Positions 43,683 to 52,162 are shown, counted from the stretch's first letter. The stretch: 64,000 nt of DNA from UBA4742 sp002403895 (GCA_036823295.1 DAISGD010000010.1:1-64000); one strand, 5' to 3'. Numbers and translations are program-made. The notes: generated by a model from the letters alone, not told the origin.

Positions 43683-44627
43683 ATGCGTGAGCTGTTCGTC
43701 GGCACGACGCTGCTGGTCACCTTCGTGGCCGGCATGGTGGCGCTGTTCGCGCCGTGTTGTGTGTCGGTGATGCTGCCGGCGTTCATCGCCGCGTCGGCCC
43801 GCCGCGGCGTCGCGCTGGTGGCCATGACGTTCGCGTTCGCGGCCGGGCTGGCGACGTTGGTTTTGCCCGTCGCGATCGGCGCCAGCTGGATCAGCGGGGC
43901 GATCAGCTCCCACCATCTCGCCGTCTACGGCGTCGGCGCGCTTGCCATGGTGGCGTTGGGGGTCGCCACGCTCGCCGGCTGGCAGCTGCACCTCCCCATG
44001 CCGGGCCGGCGGGCGGTCCCCAACCCGGGCCCCGGCGCCGCGTACCTGCTCGGTCTGTTCAGCGGCATCGCGTCGGCGTGCTGCGCGCCGGTGCTCGCCG
44101 GGATCGTCGCCATATCGGGCGCCAGCGCGTCGTTCCCGGTGGCGGTCATAGTCGGTGTGACGTTCGTGGCGGGGATGGTCGCCCCCCTGTTCGTCATGGC
44201 GCTGCTGTGGGACCGCCACCAGCAACGATTCAGCTCGGTGTCGGGCCGCCAGGTCCGCCTGCCGCTCACCGGACGGCATGTGTCGCTTGCCAGCGCAATC
44301 GGCGGCGTCCTACTCATCATCATGGGGATGCTCGTCGGCGCTCTCGCCGTCACCGGACCGCAGATGGCCCCGACGGGCTGGCAAGCCACCCTAAGCGGCG
44401 ACATCGACCACTACGCAAGCCTCATCACCAAGGCTCTCTCGGCCGTGCCCGGGTGGGTCTTCGCCTTACTCCTCGTCGTGTCGCTCACTTTGCTGACCCG
44501 TACCGCCCTCAACCAAACACCCACCAGTAACACCGACGGGCCGGTGCCGGGCGAGCGCCCCACGGATGCACGGAGTGACGACTTCGCCGAAACCCCGGAC
44601 GAGACGCGAAAGGCCATGGACCGATGA
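43683..44627 (+). CDS. Second CcdA/DsbD-like membrane protein
   Basis: 314 residues. It has the same fold class as its neighbour but different redox loops, APCCVSVMLPAFIAA and SACCAPVLAGIVAI, each with adjacent Cys pairs. An additional C-terminal transmembrane helix and a charged tail follow. It resembles the MerT/CcdA-type 'cytochrome c biogenesis transmembrane' proteins found with metal-stress genes. The ATG at 43683 follows GGGGGAC and it overlaps the redoxin gene by four bases. Confidence 0.8.
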   Translation: MRELFVGTTLLVTFVAGMVALFAPCCVSVMLPAFIAASARRGVALVAMTFAFAAGLATLVLPVAIGASWISGAISSHHLAVYGVGALAMVALGVATLAGWQLHLPMPGRRAVPNPGPGAAYLLGLFSGIASACCAPVLAGIVAISGASASFPVAVIVGVTFVAGMVAPLFVMALLWDRHQQRFSSVSGRQVRLPLTGRHVSLASAIGGVLLIIMGMLVGALAVTGPQMAPTGWQATLSGDIDHYASLITKALSAVPGWVFALLLVVSLTLLTRTALNQTPTSNTDGPVPGERPTDARSDDFAETPDETRKAMDR

Positions 44628-45334
44628 CCGCCAACCCCCGCTCCTCGAGAACCTCAGCCGAAAGGCGCTCCGCCCCCAAGCCGTCCAAAGCCTCCCCGGT
44701 CAGACCCAACGCAGCCGGTTCCAAGGTCGTGTGGCTCGTGGTGGTCGCCGTCGTCGCCGTCGGCGGCCTCTTCGCGCTCTACACGCGGTCCAACCAATCG
44801 GGCGGTTCTACCTCAACGTCCGGTTCCGGAAAGTACGCGTTCCAGGTCGGCGACCCCGGCCCCGGCCAGTCCGCCCCGCCGATCCATCTCACGTCGGCCA
44901 CCGGCTCAGAGTTCGACCTAGCGGGCGCCCATGGCAAGACGGTGCTCTTGTACTTCCAGGAGGGCGTCGGGTGTCAGCCCTGCTTCGATCAGATCAAAGC
45001 GCTCGAGAAAGACCCGACCGTCCTCAACGGCTTGGGCGTGGACGAACTGGTCAGCATCACCGGCAGCGGCCGCGATCAGATCGCCCAGAAGGTCAGCGAC
45101 ATGGGACTGTCGACCCCCGTGCTGTCCGACCCGGACCTGGCCGTGTCGAAGACCTATCACGCCAACGACTACGGAATGATGGGGACCGGCGCCGACGGAC
45201 ACACCTTCATCCTCGTCGGGCCCGACGGCACCATCCGATGGCGAGCGGACTACGGCGGCAAACCCAACTACACGATGTTCGTCCCCGTCGACCAGCTTGT
45301 CGCCGACCTCAGTGTGGGACTGAACAAGTCGTGA
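44624..45334 (+). CDS. Membrane-anchored redoxin (AhpC/TSA-like)
   Basis: 236 residues. A cytoplasmic basic N-terminus is followed by a signal anchor (about residues 36-53), a Ser/Gly linker and a thioredoxin fold of the redoxin type. The fold starts GDPGPGQSAPPIHL, with active site QEGVGCQPCFDQI and end FILVGPDGTIRWRADYGG. The CxxC is preceded by G-V-G, unlike TlpA. The probable role is extracytoplasmic disulphide or peroxide chemistry, fed by the CcdA-like proteins. Confidence 0.82.
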   Translation: MTANPRSSRTSAERRSAPKPSKASPVRPNAAGSKVVWLVVVAVVAVGGLFALYTRSNQSGGSTSTSGSGKYAFQVGDPGPGQSAPPIHLTSATGSEFDLAGAHGKTVLLYFQEGVGCQPCFDQIKALEKDPTVLNGLGVDELVSITGSGRDQIAQKVSDMGLSTPVLSDPDLAVSKTYHANDYGMMGTGADGHTFILVGPDGTIRWRADYGGKPNYTMFVPVDQLVADLSVGLNKS

Positions 45335-45579
45335 CGTATCGCATCACGTTCCTCACCCAACAGTCCTGCCACCTGTGCGACCAGGCCAAGACCACCCTCG
45401 ATGAACTCAACGGCGACTTCGACCTCACCATCGACGAAATACCGATCGACTCCCCCGAGGGCCGGTCGGTTGCGGCCAGCGCCGGAATCATGTTCCCGCC
45501 TGGCGTCCTGATCGACGGAACCCCGTTCAGCTACGGCCGGCTCTCGGCCCGCAAACTCCGCAAAGCGCTATCGGACTAG
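45331..45579 (+). CDS. Glutaredoxin-like small thiol protein
   Basis: 82 residues, GTG start at 45331 overlapping the redoxin stop by four bases. The N-terminal FLTQQSCHLCDQAKTTLDEL holds the CxxC active site of a glutaredoxin/DUF836-like fold, and the cis-Pro region is MFPPGVLIDG. No signal peptide, so it is cytoplasmic and could hand electrons to the CcdA-like carriers. Confidence 0.78.
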   Translation: MTYRITFLTQQSCHLCDQAKTTLDELNGDFDLTIDEIPIDSPEGRSVAASAGIMFPPGVLIDGTPFSYGRLSARKLRKALSD

Positions 45580-45664
45580 CCGGACCGCCCCTGCTTCATC
45601 CCACCCAACTCCACCAACTACCGTCACCTACATCCTGTCGTTCATTCGAACCGGAGGAAACCCC

Positions 45665-45931
45665 ATGTGCCTCGACAAGAAAGTCCTGATCGCCGCGGCA
45701 GCCGCCGTCGCCGCCCTGTGGCTCACCCAACCCAGCTGGACCCCGATCGCTATCGTCTTGATCGCCACCGCTATCTGCCCGCTTTCCATGTTGTTGATGC
45801 TCCGCCGCTCCGCCGGTGCCACTCCGGCCTGTGACACCGCGGGCAACAGTGACCTCGACAGGCTCGAAGCTGAACTGTCGGCGTTACGCCGTGAACTCGA
45901 GCGGCGCTCATCCGGGGCCGCGAAGCGATAG
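45665..45931 (+). CDS. DUF2933-like small membrane protein
   Basis: 88 residues. MCLDKKVLIAAAAAVAAL and the second helix ending AICPLSMLLMLRRS match the DUF2933 pattern (N-terminal MCL-x-x-K, C-P-L-x-M-L-L-M near the end of the helix). A helical tail (LDRLEAELSALRRELER) follows. DUF2933 genes are common beside copper and other metal-resistance genes. SD: GGAGGAAA before the ATG. Confidence 0.7.
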   Translation: MCLDKKVLIAAAAAVAALWLTQPSWTPIAIVLIATAICPLSMLLMLRRSAGATPACDTAGNSDLDRLEAELSALRRELERRSSGAAKR

Positions 45932-45946
45932 CCGAGACGAACCCCG

Positions 45947-46417
45947 GTGACCGAGCCGCCGACACCAGACCGCTCCACCATCGAGCGTCGCTCGCGGCTC
46001 GGTCCGCGCCTCGACGTAGGTGACGTCGACCAATTGCGGTGGCTGACGGTCGCCGCTCCCGTCGGGCTGGTCCTGGCTGTGGTGCTGGTTGCCATCGGCG
46101 GGTTCCCGTTCGACGTGCCTATGCCCACCCACGCGCTCGGCCTTGTCGAACCAACCTGCGGACTCACCCGGGGTTCCACCGCGATCGCCCGAGGCGACTT
46201 CGTGACCGCGTGGCACTACAACCCGGCCAGCTTCCTGGTGGTCGGCATCGGCGTAGCGGTCATCGTGCGTGCTGTCGTCGGCGTGACCAGCGGGCGGTGG
46301 CTCAACGTGACCGGCCGCCCAACCCGGGTCGGATGGGCCCTCATCGTCGTCGCCGTCGGTGCTCTGTGGATCTACCAGCAGACCAACGCCGACTTCATCA
46401 TCCACTCACGGATCTGA
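45947..46417 (+). CDS. DUF2752 membrane protein
   Basis: 156 residues, GTG start 16 bases after the previous stop. It has three to four hydrophobic segments, and the hallmark PTCGLTRGSTAIARGDF with AWHYNPASFLVV is the DUF2752 signature (C-G-x-T-R, then A-x-x-x-N-P). Function unknown; the Cys may take part in redox chemistry, but that is a guess. Confidence 0.78.
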   Translation: MTEPPTPDRSTIERRSRLGPRLDVGDVDQLRWLTVAAPVGLVLAVVLVAIGGFPFDVPMPTHALGLVEPTCGLTRGSTAIARGDFVTAWHYNPASFLVVGIGVAVIVRAVVGVTSGRWLNVTGRPTRVGWALIVVAVGALWIYQQTNADFIIHSRI

Positions 46418-46422
46418 GAGCG

Positions 46423-46521
46423 ATGAGCAATCAATTCGCGGCCCGAATGGAAGCTCTCGTCGACCTGGCCCGCAACGACTTCCAATCCCAAGGGGAACCC
46501 ACGAAACCATGCTCAACATGA
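46423..46521 (+). CDS. Possible 32-residue coupled peptide
   Basis: An ATG six bases after the DUF2752 stop opens a 33-codon frame (MSNQFAARMEALVDLARNDF, ending CST) that overlaps the start of the lipoprotein gene. It could be a translated leader coupling the two genes, or noise. No family is recognised; a clear Shine-Dalgarno is absent. Confidence 0.25.
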   Translation: MSNQFAARMEALVDLARNDFQSQGEPTKPCST

Positions 46522-47483
46522 CCGTGAGGCCCGGCCGTGGCCTCGCCCTTGTAACCGTTGTCGTCGTCCTCGCCGTGGCCTGCGGCACGACGTCAAACAG
46601 CACGACCGGCGGCAGTGGGGCCAGCGGGGGCGCCGCCGACATCGCCGTCGCGCCAGCGAACTTCGACCTCGCCGTCGGGCCACCGAGCCGGTTCCTTGTC
46701 GGACTCTTCACTGGCGAGAAGGACAACATCGGCTACGGCACCCTGCACCTCACCTTCACCTACAACGGCGCTGATGGGAACGCATCCGAACCTGGCCCGT
46801 CCGCCGACGCCACGTTCCTGGTGCTGCCCGACTCGGCGACCCGCACCCCGCCCGAAGGGCCAGCCAAACTCGACGTCGAGGACGGCCGAGGCGTGTACAC
46901 CGCCACCGTCGGGTTCGACAAGCCCGGCATCTGGCAGGTCGCCATCAACACCGACATCGCCGGCATGGGACACCGAGCAGCCACCGGCAGCTTCCAAGTC
47001 CTCGACCACCACCAACTCCCCGCCGTCGGCGACGCCGCCATTGCCTCGGACAACTACACCCTCACCACCCCTGCGATACCTCCAGCTGCGATCGACTCCC
47101 GCGCCGGCAACACCGACAACGGCGCCGTCCCCGACGCCGACCTGCATCAAACCACCATCAAGCAAGCCGTCGCCGAGCACCGACCAGCAGTCGTCGTGTT
47201 CTCCACCCCCGTCTACTGCCTCAGCCAATTCTGCGGACCCGTCACCGACATGGTCGACCGACTCGCCAGGACCTACGGCAAAAAGGCCGACTTCATCCAC
47301 ATCGAGATCTGGAAGGACTACACCAACCAGAAACTCAACCCCACAGCGACCGAATGGATCGACAAAGACGGCGAAGGACGAGAGCCGTGGGTGTACGTCA
47401 TCGGTGCCGATGGCAAGATCGCCGCCCGCTACGACAACGTGGTAACCCAATCCGAACTCGAAGCGGCGCTGCAGAGGCTCTGA
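46509..47483 (+). CDS. Lipoprotein with thioredoxin-like C-terminal domain
   Basis: 324 residues. A signal peptide ends in lipobox VLAVACG. The first domain (to about residue 165) is an immunoglobulin-like beta domain with the feel of FixH/YtkA-type modules (FTYNGADG, GFDKPGIWQVAINTD). The second is thioredoxin-like: RPAVVVFSTPVYCLSQFCGPV with a Cys-x4-Cys instead of CxxC, then HIEIWKD. The spacing suggests an altered redox or metal-binding site. It closes the plus-strand redox set. Confidence 0.8.
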   Translation: MLNMTVRPGRGLALVTVVVVLAVACGTTSNSTTGGSGASGGAADIAVAPANFDLAVGPPSRFLVGLFTGEKDNIGYGTLHLTFTYNGADGNASEPGPSADATFLVLPDSATRTPPEGPAKLDVEDGRGVYTATVGFDKPGIWQVAINTDIAGMGHRAATGSFQVLDHHQLPAVGDAAIASDNYTLTTPAIPPAAIDSRAGNTDNGAVPDADLHQTTIKQAVAEHRPAVVVFSTPVYCLSQFCGPVTDMVDRLARTYGKKADFIHIEIWKDYTNQKLNPTATEWIDKDGEGREPWVYVIGADGKIAARYDNVVTQSELEAALQRL

Positions 47484-47594
47484 GCGTACGGCCCCCAACC
47501 GGAGGCCACTGCTGCACCCCCCATTAGGCTCAGCCCGGCGGCCGGCTCACCCGATTGGCACTTCGGGGGAACACGCACCACATCGAGGGACCGC

Positions 47595-47879
47595 CTACGA
47601 CGCGGTGTAGATCTCCATGACCGGATCCTCCACTGCCAACTGGGTCACGGCTTCGGCGAAGGCGGCCGACTCGGGCACCTGGAAGTGCGTCGTGAGGGCG
47701 TCACGGTCGGTCCAGCGCTCGACGAACACCAGCCGGTAGGGGTTCTCGACGTCGCGGTGCACCTGGTGGCTGATGCAACCGGGTTCCTCACGCGAGCGGC
47801 GGACGTGGTCGAGCGAGAGCGCCAAAGCGTCGTCGATGGTGCCCGGCCCGGCGTCGACGTGACCGAGGACGATGATCAT
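47595..47879 (-). CDS. Antibiotic-biosynthesis-monooxygenase-like (ABM) protein
   Basis: 94 residues. The ferredoxin-like ABM fold is seen in MIIVLGHVDAGPG, REEPGCISHQVHRDVENPYR and FVERWTDRDALTTHFQ. Small cofactor-free monooxygenase or stress proteins of this type are widespread. The ATG at 47879 removes an unrelated open extension to 48161. Confidence 0.82.
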   Translation of the reverse strand: MIIVLGHVDAGPGTIDDALALSLDHVRRSREEPGCISHQVHRDVENPYRLVFVERWTDRDALTTHFQVPESAAFAEAVTQLAVEDPVMEIYTAS

Positions 47880-47988
47880 GACGGGACTGTGCAAGTAGCC
47901 ATCGAGCCAGCGTAGGGACATGCCTCGATTCATGCCGCCACTTGAGAAGCGCGACACGGGGGCGCGTGCTGGGACATGATGCTGAGTG

Positions 47989-49638
47989 ATGATCTCCCCG
48001 CGGACGGTGCGACTGCCCGATTCCCTGACCGCCGGCCGCTGGTTGGCGCGCGTGGTGGTGGCGCTCACCGCGCTGACCTTCCTCACCCGTCTGCCCGGGC
48101 TGATCCTCACCCGTATGTTCAACGTCGACGAGTCGTATCTGGCGGCCATGGGTCTCACCATCGGCCGCGGTGGCCAGCTCTACCGTGACGCGGTCGATCG
48201 CAAGCCCCCGGTGCTGCCATGGCTGTACTCGCTCTCGCAGACGCTGACCGGCAGTGAGGATCTCCGACCGTTGCGGCTCCTGGCCAGCCTGACCATCGCC
48301 GCCACCGGAGTGGTCGTCGCGGTGCTGGTTCTCCGCCTGGCCCACGACCGGACGGCCGCGTTCGCGGCTGGCGCCCTCGTGGTCCTCGGCACCGTGGCCT
48401 TCCTCCCCGCTGACGGGCAGGCGGCGAACTTCGAGCTGTTCGCCCTGCTCCCGGCGAGCACGGCAGTGCTGTTGGCGGTCACCGCCCGCGCTGCGCCCCC
48501 GTCGACCCGCCGGCTGCTGCTCTTCCTGGGCGCCGGCGCGCTCGTCGGCGTGGCCGGAATGACCAAGCAGCCGTTCTTCGCCATGCTGGCGCCGGTGGCG
48601 TGGGAAGCGTGGCGGGCACGGCCCCGCCGGACCGCCTTCGGCGCCACGGGGGCGGGAGTCCTCGCCTCGGTGGTGACCATCGGCCTGCCCTTCGGCTTGG
48701 GGGCGGTGTGGCGCTGGGCCTGGGTCGACACGGGCGACTACCTGGGCGGCCAGGTCGACGTCGTGCGCGTGCTCGGGATGCTGGCCCTCGTGGTCGGCGT
48801 GTTCGCCGCCCTCCACCTGCCCACCCTGTCCTCGATCTGGTCGAACCGTTCCCGCCTCCGCCAGGTCGACGCCGTCATCTGGTTCTGGTTCGCCGGCGCG
48901 TTCATCGCCGTCGTGCCCGGGTTCCGCTTCATCGCCCACTACTTCGAGCTGATGGTGCCCCCGATGGCGGTGCTGGCCGGTGTCCTGCTGGCCGCGGCCC
49001 TCGCCGACGACCGGCGCGTGGCCGAACAGCGCAGCCTCCCCGATGAGACGAGCGGACCGACCACCGAGCAGACCACCCCGGTTGCCATCGGGCAACGGCC
49101 AACCGTGCGAACCGTCGCCCGGCACCCGGTCGGCAAACTGCTCGCCGGCTCCGCGCTGATCGCCGTGGCCTGCACCCTGATGGCCACCATGGGGTTCGCC
49201 AACGCCGACCAGGTCCGGCCCGAGCTGGTGACGGAGATCCAGTCCCACACTCGACCGAACGATCGGATCCTGGTGTGGGGCGCCCTGCCCGAGACCTACT
49301 GGCGCAGCCGGCGGCTCCCGGGGGAGCGGTTCTTGTCGGTCGGCTATGTCACCGGCAAGTGGGCGGACCGCCCCAATCCTCCCCACAACGCCGAATCGAT
49401 CGAGCCGTACCGCTCGCGCTGGAAGATCTTCAATCGGGATCTGCGGGCACACCCTCCCGTGGTGGTGATCGACACCTCGACGTCGGGCATGGACGGATGG
49501 GACCAGTACGGGCCGGGTGGCTACCACTTCGGCGCGATCCTCACCGGCTGCTACACCAACGACGGCACGGTGGACGGCATGACCATCTGGACGTTGGTCG
49601 ACCGCGCCTGCGTGGAGCGGCTCGCCGTCAGCTCCTGA
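47989..49638 (+). CDS. GT-C fold (family 39-like) membrane glycosyltransferase
   Basis: 549 residues with about ten transmembrane segments. The first extracytoplasmic loop has MFNVDESYLAAMG, the D-E motif of polyprenyl-phosphate-dependent (ArnT/PMT-like) transferases, then RDAVDRKPPVLPWLY. A soluble C-terminal part of about 150 residues follows. It probably transfers a sugar from a lipid-linked donor onto a cell-surface acceptor. Confidence 0.78.
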   Translation: MISPRTVRLPDSLTAGRWLARVVVALTALTFLTRLPGLILTRMFNVDESYLAAMGLTIGRGGQLYRDAVDRKPPVLPWLYSLSQTLTGSEDLRPLRLLASLTIAATGVVVAVLVLRLAHDRTAAFAAGALVVLGTVAFLPADGQAANFELFALLPASTAVLLAVTARAAPPSTRRLLLFLGAGALVGVAGMTKQPFFAMLAPVAWEAWRARPRRTAFGATGAGVLASVVTIGLPFGLGAVWRWAWVDTGDYLGGQVDVVRVLGMLALVVGVFAALHLPTLSSIWSNRSRLRQVDAVIWFWFAGAFIAVVPGFRFIAHYFELMVPPMAVLAGVLLAAALADDRRVAEQRSLPDETSGPTTEQTTPVAIGQRPTVRTVARHPVGKLLAGSALIAVACTLMATMGFANADQVRPELVTEIQSHTRPNDRILVWGALPETYWRSRRLPGERFLSVGYVTGKWADRPNPPHNAESIEPYRSRWKIFNRDLRAHPPVVVIDTSTSGMDGWDQYGPGGYHFGAILTGCYTNDGTVDGMTIWTLVDRACVERLAVSS

Positions 49639-49642
49639 CGAC

Positions 49643-50560
49643 TCAGGGTGCAGGGGTAGCGCTGATGAAGTCGACGACCGCCGCCGCGAGATTTTCGCCC
49701 TTGTCCTCCTGCAGGAAGTGGCCGGCTCCGACGATGGTGGTGTGAGGCTGACCCTGGGCGCCGGGGATGCGTTCCTTGAGTCGGGCGTCGGCGCCGGTAG
49801 TGATGGGGTCACCATCGCTGAACGCACACAGGAACGGCCGGTCGAACTGCGCCAGGGTCTCCCACGCGGCGCGGTTGGCCGGGGCGGCCGGATCGTCAGG
49901 CCTGGATGGCACCAGCAGGGGGAACTGCCGGGCCCCTTCCTTGAACGACTCGTCGGGGAAGGGCGCGTCGTAGCCGGCGATGACGGGCTCGGGCAGGTCC
50001 GTGGTGCACCCGGCGTTGATGATGAACCCGGTGGGGAAGGTCTCGACCTCCTGGGAGAACTTCTGCCACGCCAGGAACGCGTCACCGGGATGGCCGTCAC
50101 CGGTGGGCAGGAACGTGTTGGCCGCCACCACCCGGGCGAAGCGGTCGGGGTGCTCTCCCACCAACCTCAGGCCGACCAGCCCGCCCCAGTCCTGACCTAC
50201 CAGGGTCACACCTTGGAGATCGAGCTCGCCGAACACCAGGGACCGCAGCCATTCGACGTGGCGGGCGTAGCTGTAGTCGGTGCGGGAGGCTGGCTTGTCC
50301 GACCGGCCGAAGCCGACGAGGTCAGGGGCCACCGCCCGCAAGCCGGCGTCGGCGATGACGGGGATCATCTTGCGGTACAGGTACGACCAGGACGGCTCAC
50401 CGTGCAGCAACAGGACGACCTCGCCATCAGCCGGGCCTTCGTCCAGGTAGTGCATGCGGAGCGTGCCGCCGTCGAGGTCAGGCACCTCGGCGTAGCGGGC
50501 GGCGAACGGATACCCCGCCAGCCCCTCGAAACGCTCATCAGGTGTGCGCAGGACGTCCAT
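49643..50560 (-). CDS. Haloalkane dehalogenase
   Basis: 305 residues, alpha/beta hydrolase. The nucleophile Asp124 with Trp125 is in VGQDWGGLVG; Trp165 is the likely second halide-binding residue. Asp251 and His281 (GAGHFLQED) complete the triad; HGEPSW with Glu56 forms the oxyanion loop. Numbering and the MDVLRTPDERF start closely match the HLD-I subfamily (DhlA-like). It hydrolyses carbon-halogen bonds to alcohols. SD GGGGAGAG precedes the ATG at 50560. The gene follows a metallo-hydrolase gene and a TetR gene on the same strand. Confidence 0.93.
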   Translation of the reverse strand: MDVLRTPDERFEGLAGYPFAARYAEVPDLDGGTLRMHYLDEGPADGEVVLLLHGEPSWSYLYRKMIPVIADAGLRAVAPDLVGFGRSDKPASRTDYSYARHVEWLRSLVFGELDLQGVTLVGQDWGGLVGLRLVGEHPDRFARVVAANTFLPTGDGHPGDAFLAWQKFSQEVETFPTGFIINAGCTTDLPEPVIAGYDAPFPDESFKEGARQFPLLVPSRPDDPAAPANRAAWETLAQFDRPFLCAFSDGDPITTGADARLKERIPGAQGQPHTTIVGAGHFLQEDKGENLAAAVVDFISATPAP

Positions 50561-50608
50561 TTGCTCTCCCCGTGTAGATACTGCAAAACACTTATGACTC
50601 TCGAACGT

Positions 50609-50650
50609 TGTGCACTGATGCACCGCCACGGTCGATCAGTGCACGAGGTT
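50609..50650. repeat. Extragenic palindrome family B, copy 1
   Basis: GTGCACTGAT (50610-50619) and ATCAGTGCAC (50635-50644) form a perfect ten-base inverted repeat, followed by GAGGTT. A related copy is at 56691-56732. It lies between the metallo-hydrolase stop and the dehalogenase start. Confidence 0.65.
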
Positions 50651-50664
50651 GCCGCCGTGGAACC

Positions 50665-51492
50665 TCAAAGGTCGAAGCGTTGGAGGTCGTCGGCCAGCAC
50701 CACCGTCCCGTCGAAGCCGGCGGACGCCTCCGTCACCCACTGGGCGGCCAGCTCACTCCCCGACGGCGGAGCGGGCACCGGATGGGTGATGATCAGCGTG
50801 CCCACGCCGTTGCGAGCGGCCGTATCGGCCGTCTCCTCGACGGTCGAGTGGTAGTCAAGGATGTCGAGTAGCCGGGGCACCGGCATCGCCTCGATCGAGG
50901 CCCGGCGCACCACGGTCTGCAGGTAGAGGTCGGCACCGGCGCACAGCCGGTCGAGACCGGCACACGGCTTGGTATCGCCGGAGATGGCGACTGCCCGACC
51001 CGCGCACTCGACGCGGTAGCCCACCGTGGGCTCGACCGGCCGATGGTCGGTGGGCTCGGCCAACACCCGCAGTCCGTTCTGCTCGAAGGCGACGCCGTCA
51101 CGGACTTCCGTCACCTCGACAATGGGCTCCCAGGTCAGGTCAGCGTGGTGGGCGACGCGGTAGCCGACGTCGTCGCGCAGCATGTCCAGGGTGCGATCCA
51201 CGACGGCCGCGGTGCCCACCGGGCCGATGACCTTCAGCGCGGTGGGAACGAAGCTCATGGCCCACTGCATGGTGATGATGTCGTTGAGATCGGTGATGTG
51301 GTCGCTGTGCAGATGGGTGAGGAACACCGCGGTGAATCCCCCCGGACCGACCGGCACGGCGGCGGCCCGCATCAGCACGCCGCGCCCACAATCAAACAGC
51401 AGGTTGAAACCGGCGGCCTGGACCAGCGTGGCAGGTCCTGCCCGGTCAGGGTCGGGCAGCGGGCAACCGGTGCCCAGGGTGATGACCTGCAT
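50665..51492 (-). CDS. MBL-fold metallo-hydrolase (RNase Z/arylsulfatase-like)
   Basis: 275 residues. The HxHxDH zinc site is FLTHLHSDHITDL, with AISGDTKPC later and the final His in YHSTVEETAD and ITHP. The start MQVITLGTGCPLPDPDRAG is typical of the RNase-Z-like branch of lactonases and phosphodiesterases. It is separated from the upstream TetR gene by 17 bases, so they are probably one transcript with the dehalogenase. Confidence 0.88.
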   Translation of the reverse strand: MQVITLGTGCPLPDPDRAGPATLVQAAGFNLLFDCGRGVLMRAAAVPVGPGGFTAVFLTHLHSDHITDLNDIITMQWAMSFVPTALKVIGPVGTAAVVDRTLDMLRDDVGYRVAHHADLTWEPIVEVTEVRDGVAFEQNGLRVLAEPTDHRPVEPTVGYRVECAGRAVAISGDTKPCAGLDRLCAGADLYLQTVVRRASIEAMPVPRLLDILDYHSTVEETADTAARNGVGTLIITHPVPAPPSGSELAAQWVTEASAGFDGTVVLADDLQRFDL

Positions 51493-51509
51493 GGCAGTAC
51501 CTCTTTCGT

Positions 51510-52145
51510 TCAGCTTCCGGCCAGGAGTCGGGTCATCACGCGGACGAGGATCCGTCGGGCCCGCGGGGCCGAGCAGCCCTCGACCTCACGCAGCAGGTTC
51601 CAGGCTTCCCAGCTGGTGGCGACATCGAGGGCGGCGACGAGGTCGCGCCGGTCAGTCGACGGGCGGCGGGACAGCTCACGCTCGAACACGGCCTCCAGCT
51701 CCTCGCGCAACCAGGCTCGGGTGTCGGCCAGTCGATCGCTGACCAGGTCCGATACCTCGACCACATGGAGTGCGGCCCGCCGCATAGGAGTGATCTCTTC
51801 GTAGAGGCGGGCTCGTTCGCTCACGAAGGCCGAGATGCGGCTGGCCAGGGGTCCCGTGGGAGGGATCTCCCGCAGCAGTCCGCTCACCACCTCGACCTGG
51901 CGGTCGATCACGGCGGCCAGGAGGGCCTCCCGCGACTCGAAGTGGCGGAAGATAGAGCGCTCGGACACCCCGGCCAGCCGGGCCACGTCGGCCATCGCCG
52001 GCTGCGTCTCACCCGACTGGATGAGGACCATGATGGCATCGACTACCGCGTCCCGGTTGCGCTCACGTCGGACGACCCGCCCGTCCCGGGCATCATCGGA
52101 TTCTGCCCACTCGGGCAACGCTGGAGCACTCCGGTGACCACTCAT
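51510..52145 (-). CDS. TetR-family transcriptional regulator
   Basis: 211 residues. The helix-turn-helix is in PAMADVARLAGVSERSIFRHF (about residues 48-68), followed by an all-helical ligand domain. ATG at 52145 (GTG at 52148 possible). It heads a likely operon with the metallo-hydrolase and, further on, the dehalogenase. The repeat at 52163-52183 in its promoter is a candidate autoregulatory site. Confidence 0.9.
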   Translation of the reverse strand: MSGHRSAPALPEWAESDDARDGRVVRRERNRDAVVDAIMVLIQSGETQPAMADVARLAGVSERSIFRHFESREALLAAVIDRQVEVVSGLLREIPPTGPLASRISAFVSERARLYEEITPMRRAALHVVEVSDLVSDRLADTRAWLREELEAVFERELSRRPSTDRRDLVAALDVATSWEAWNLLREVEGCSAPRARRILVRVMTRLLAGS

Positions 52146-52162
52146 CACCGATGACCGTAGAT

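Noticed and set aside
44566..45330. Long in-frame extension upstream of the glutaredoxin-like gene
   Set aside because: It overlaps the well-supported redoxin gene in another frame; the GTG at 45331 with ATGA-like coupling is the sensible start.
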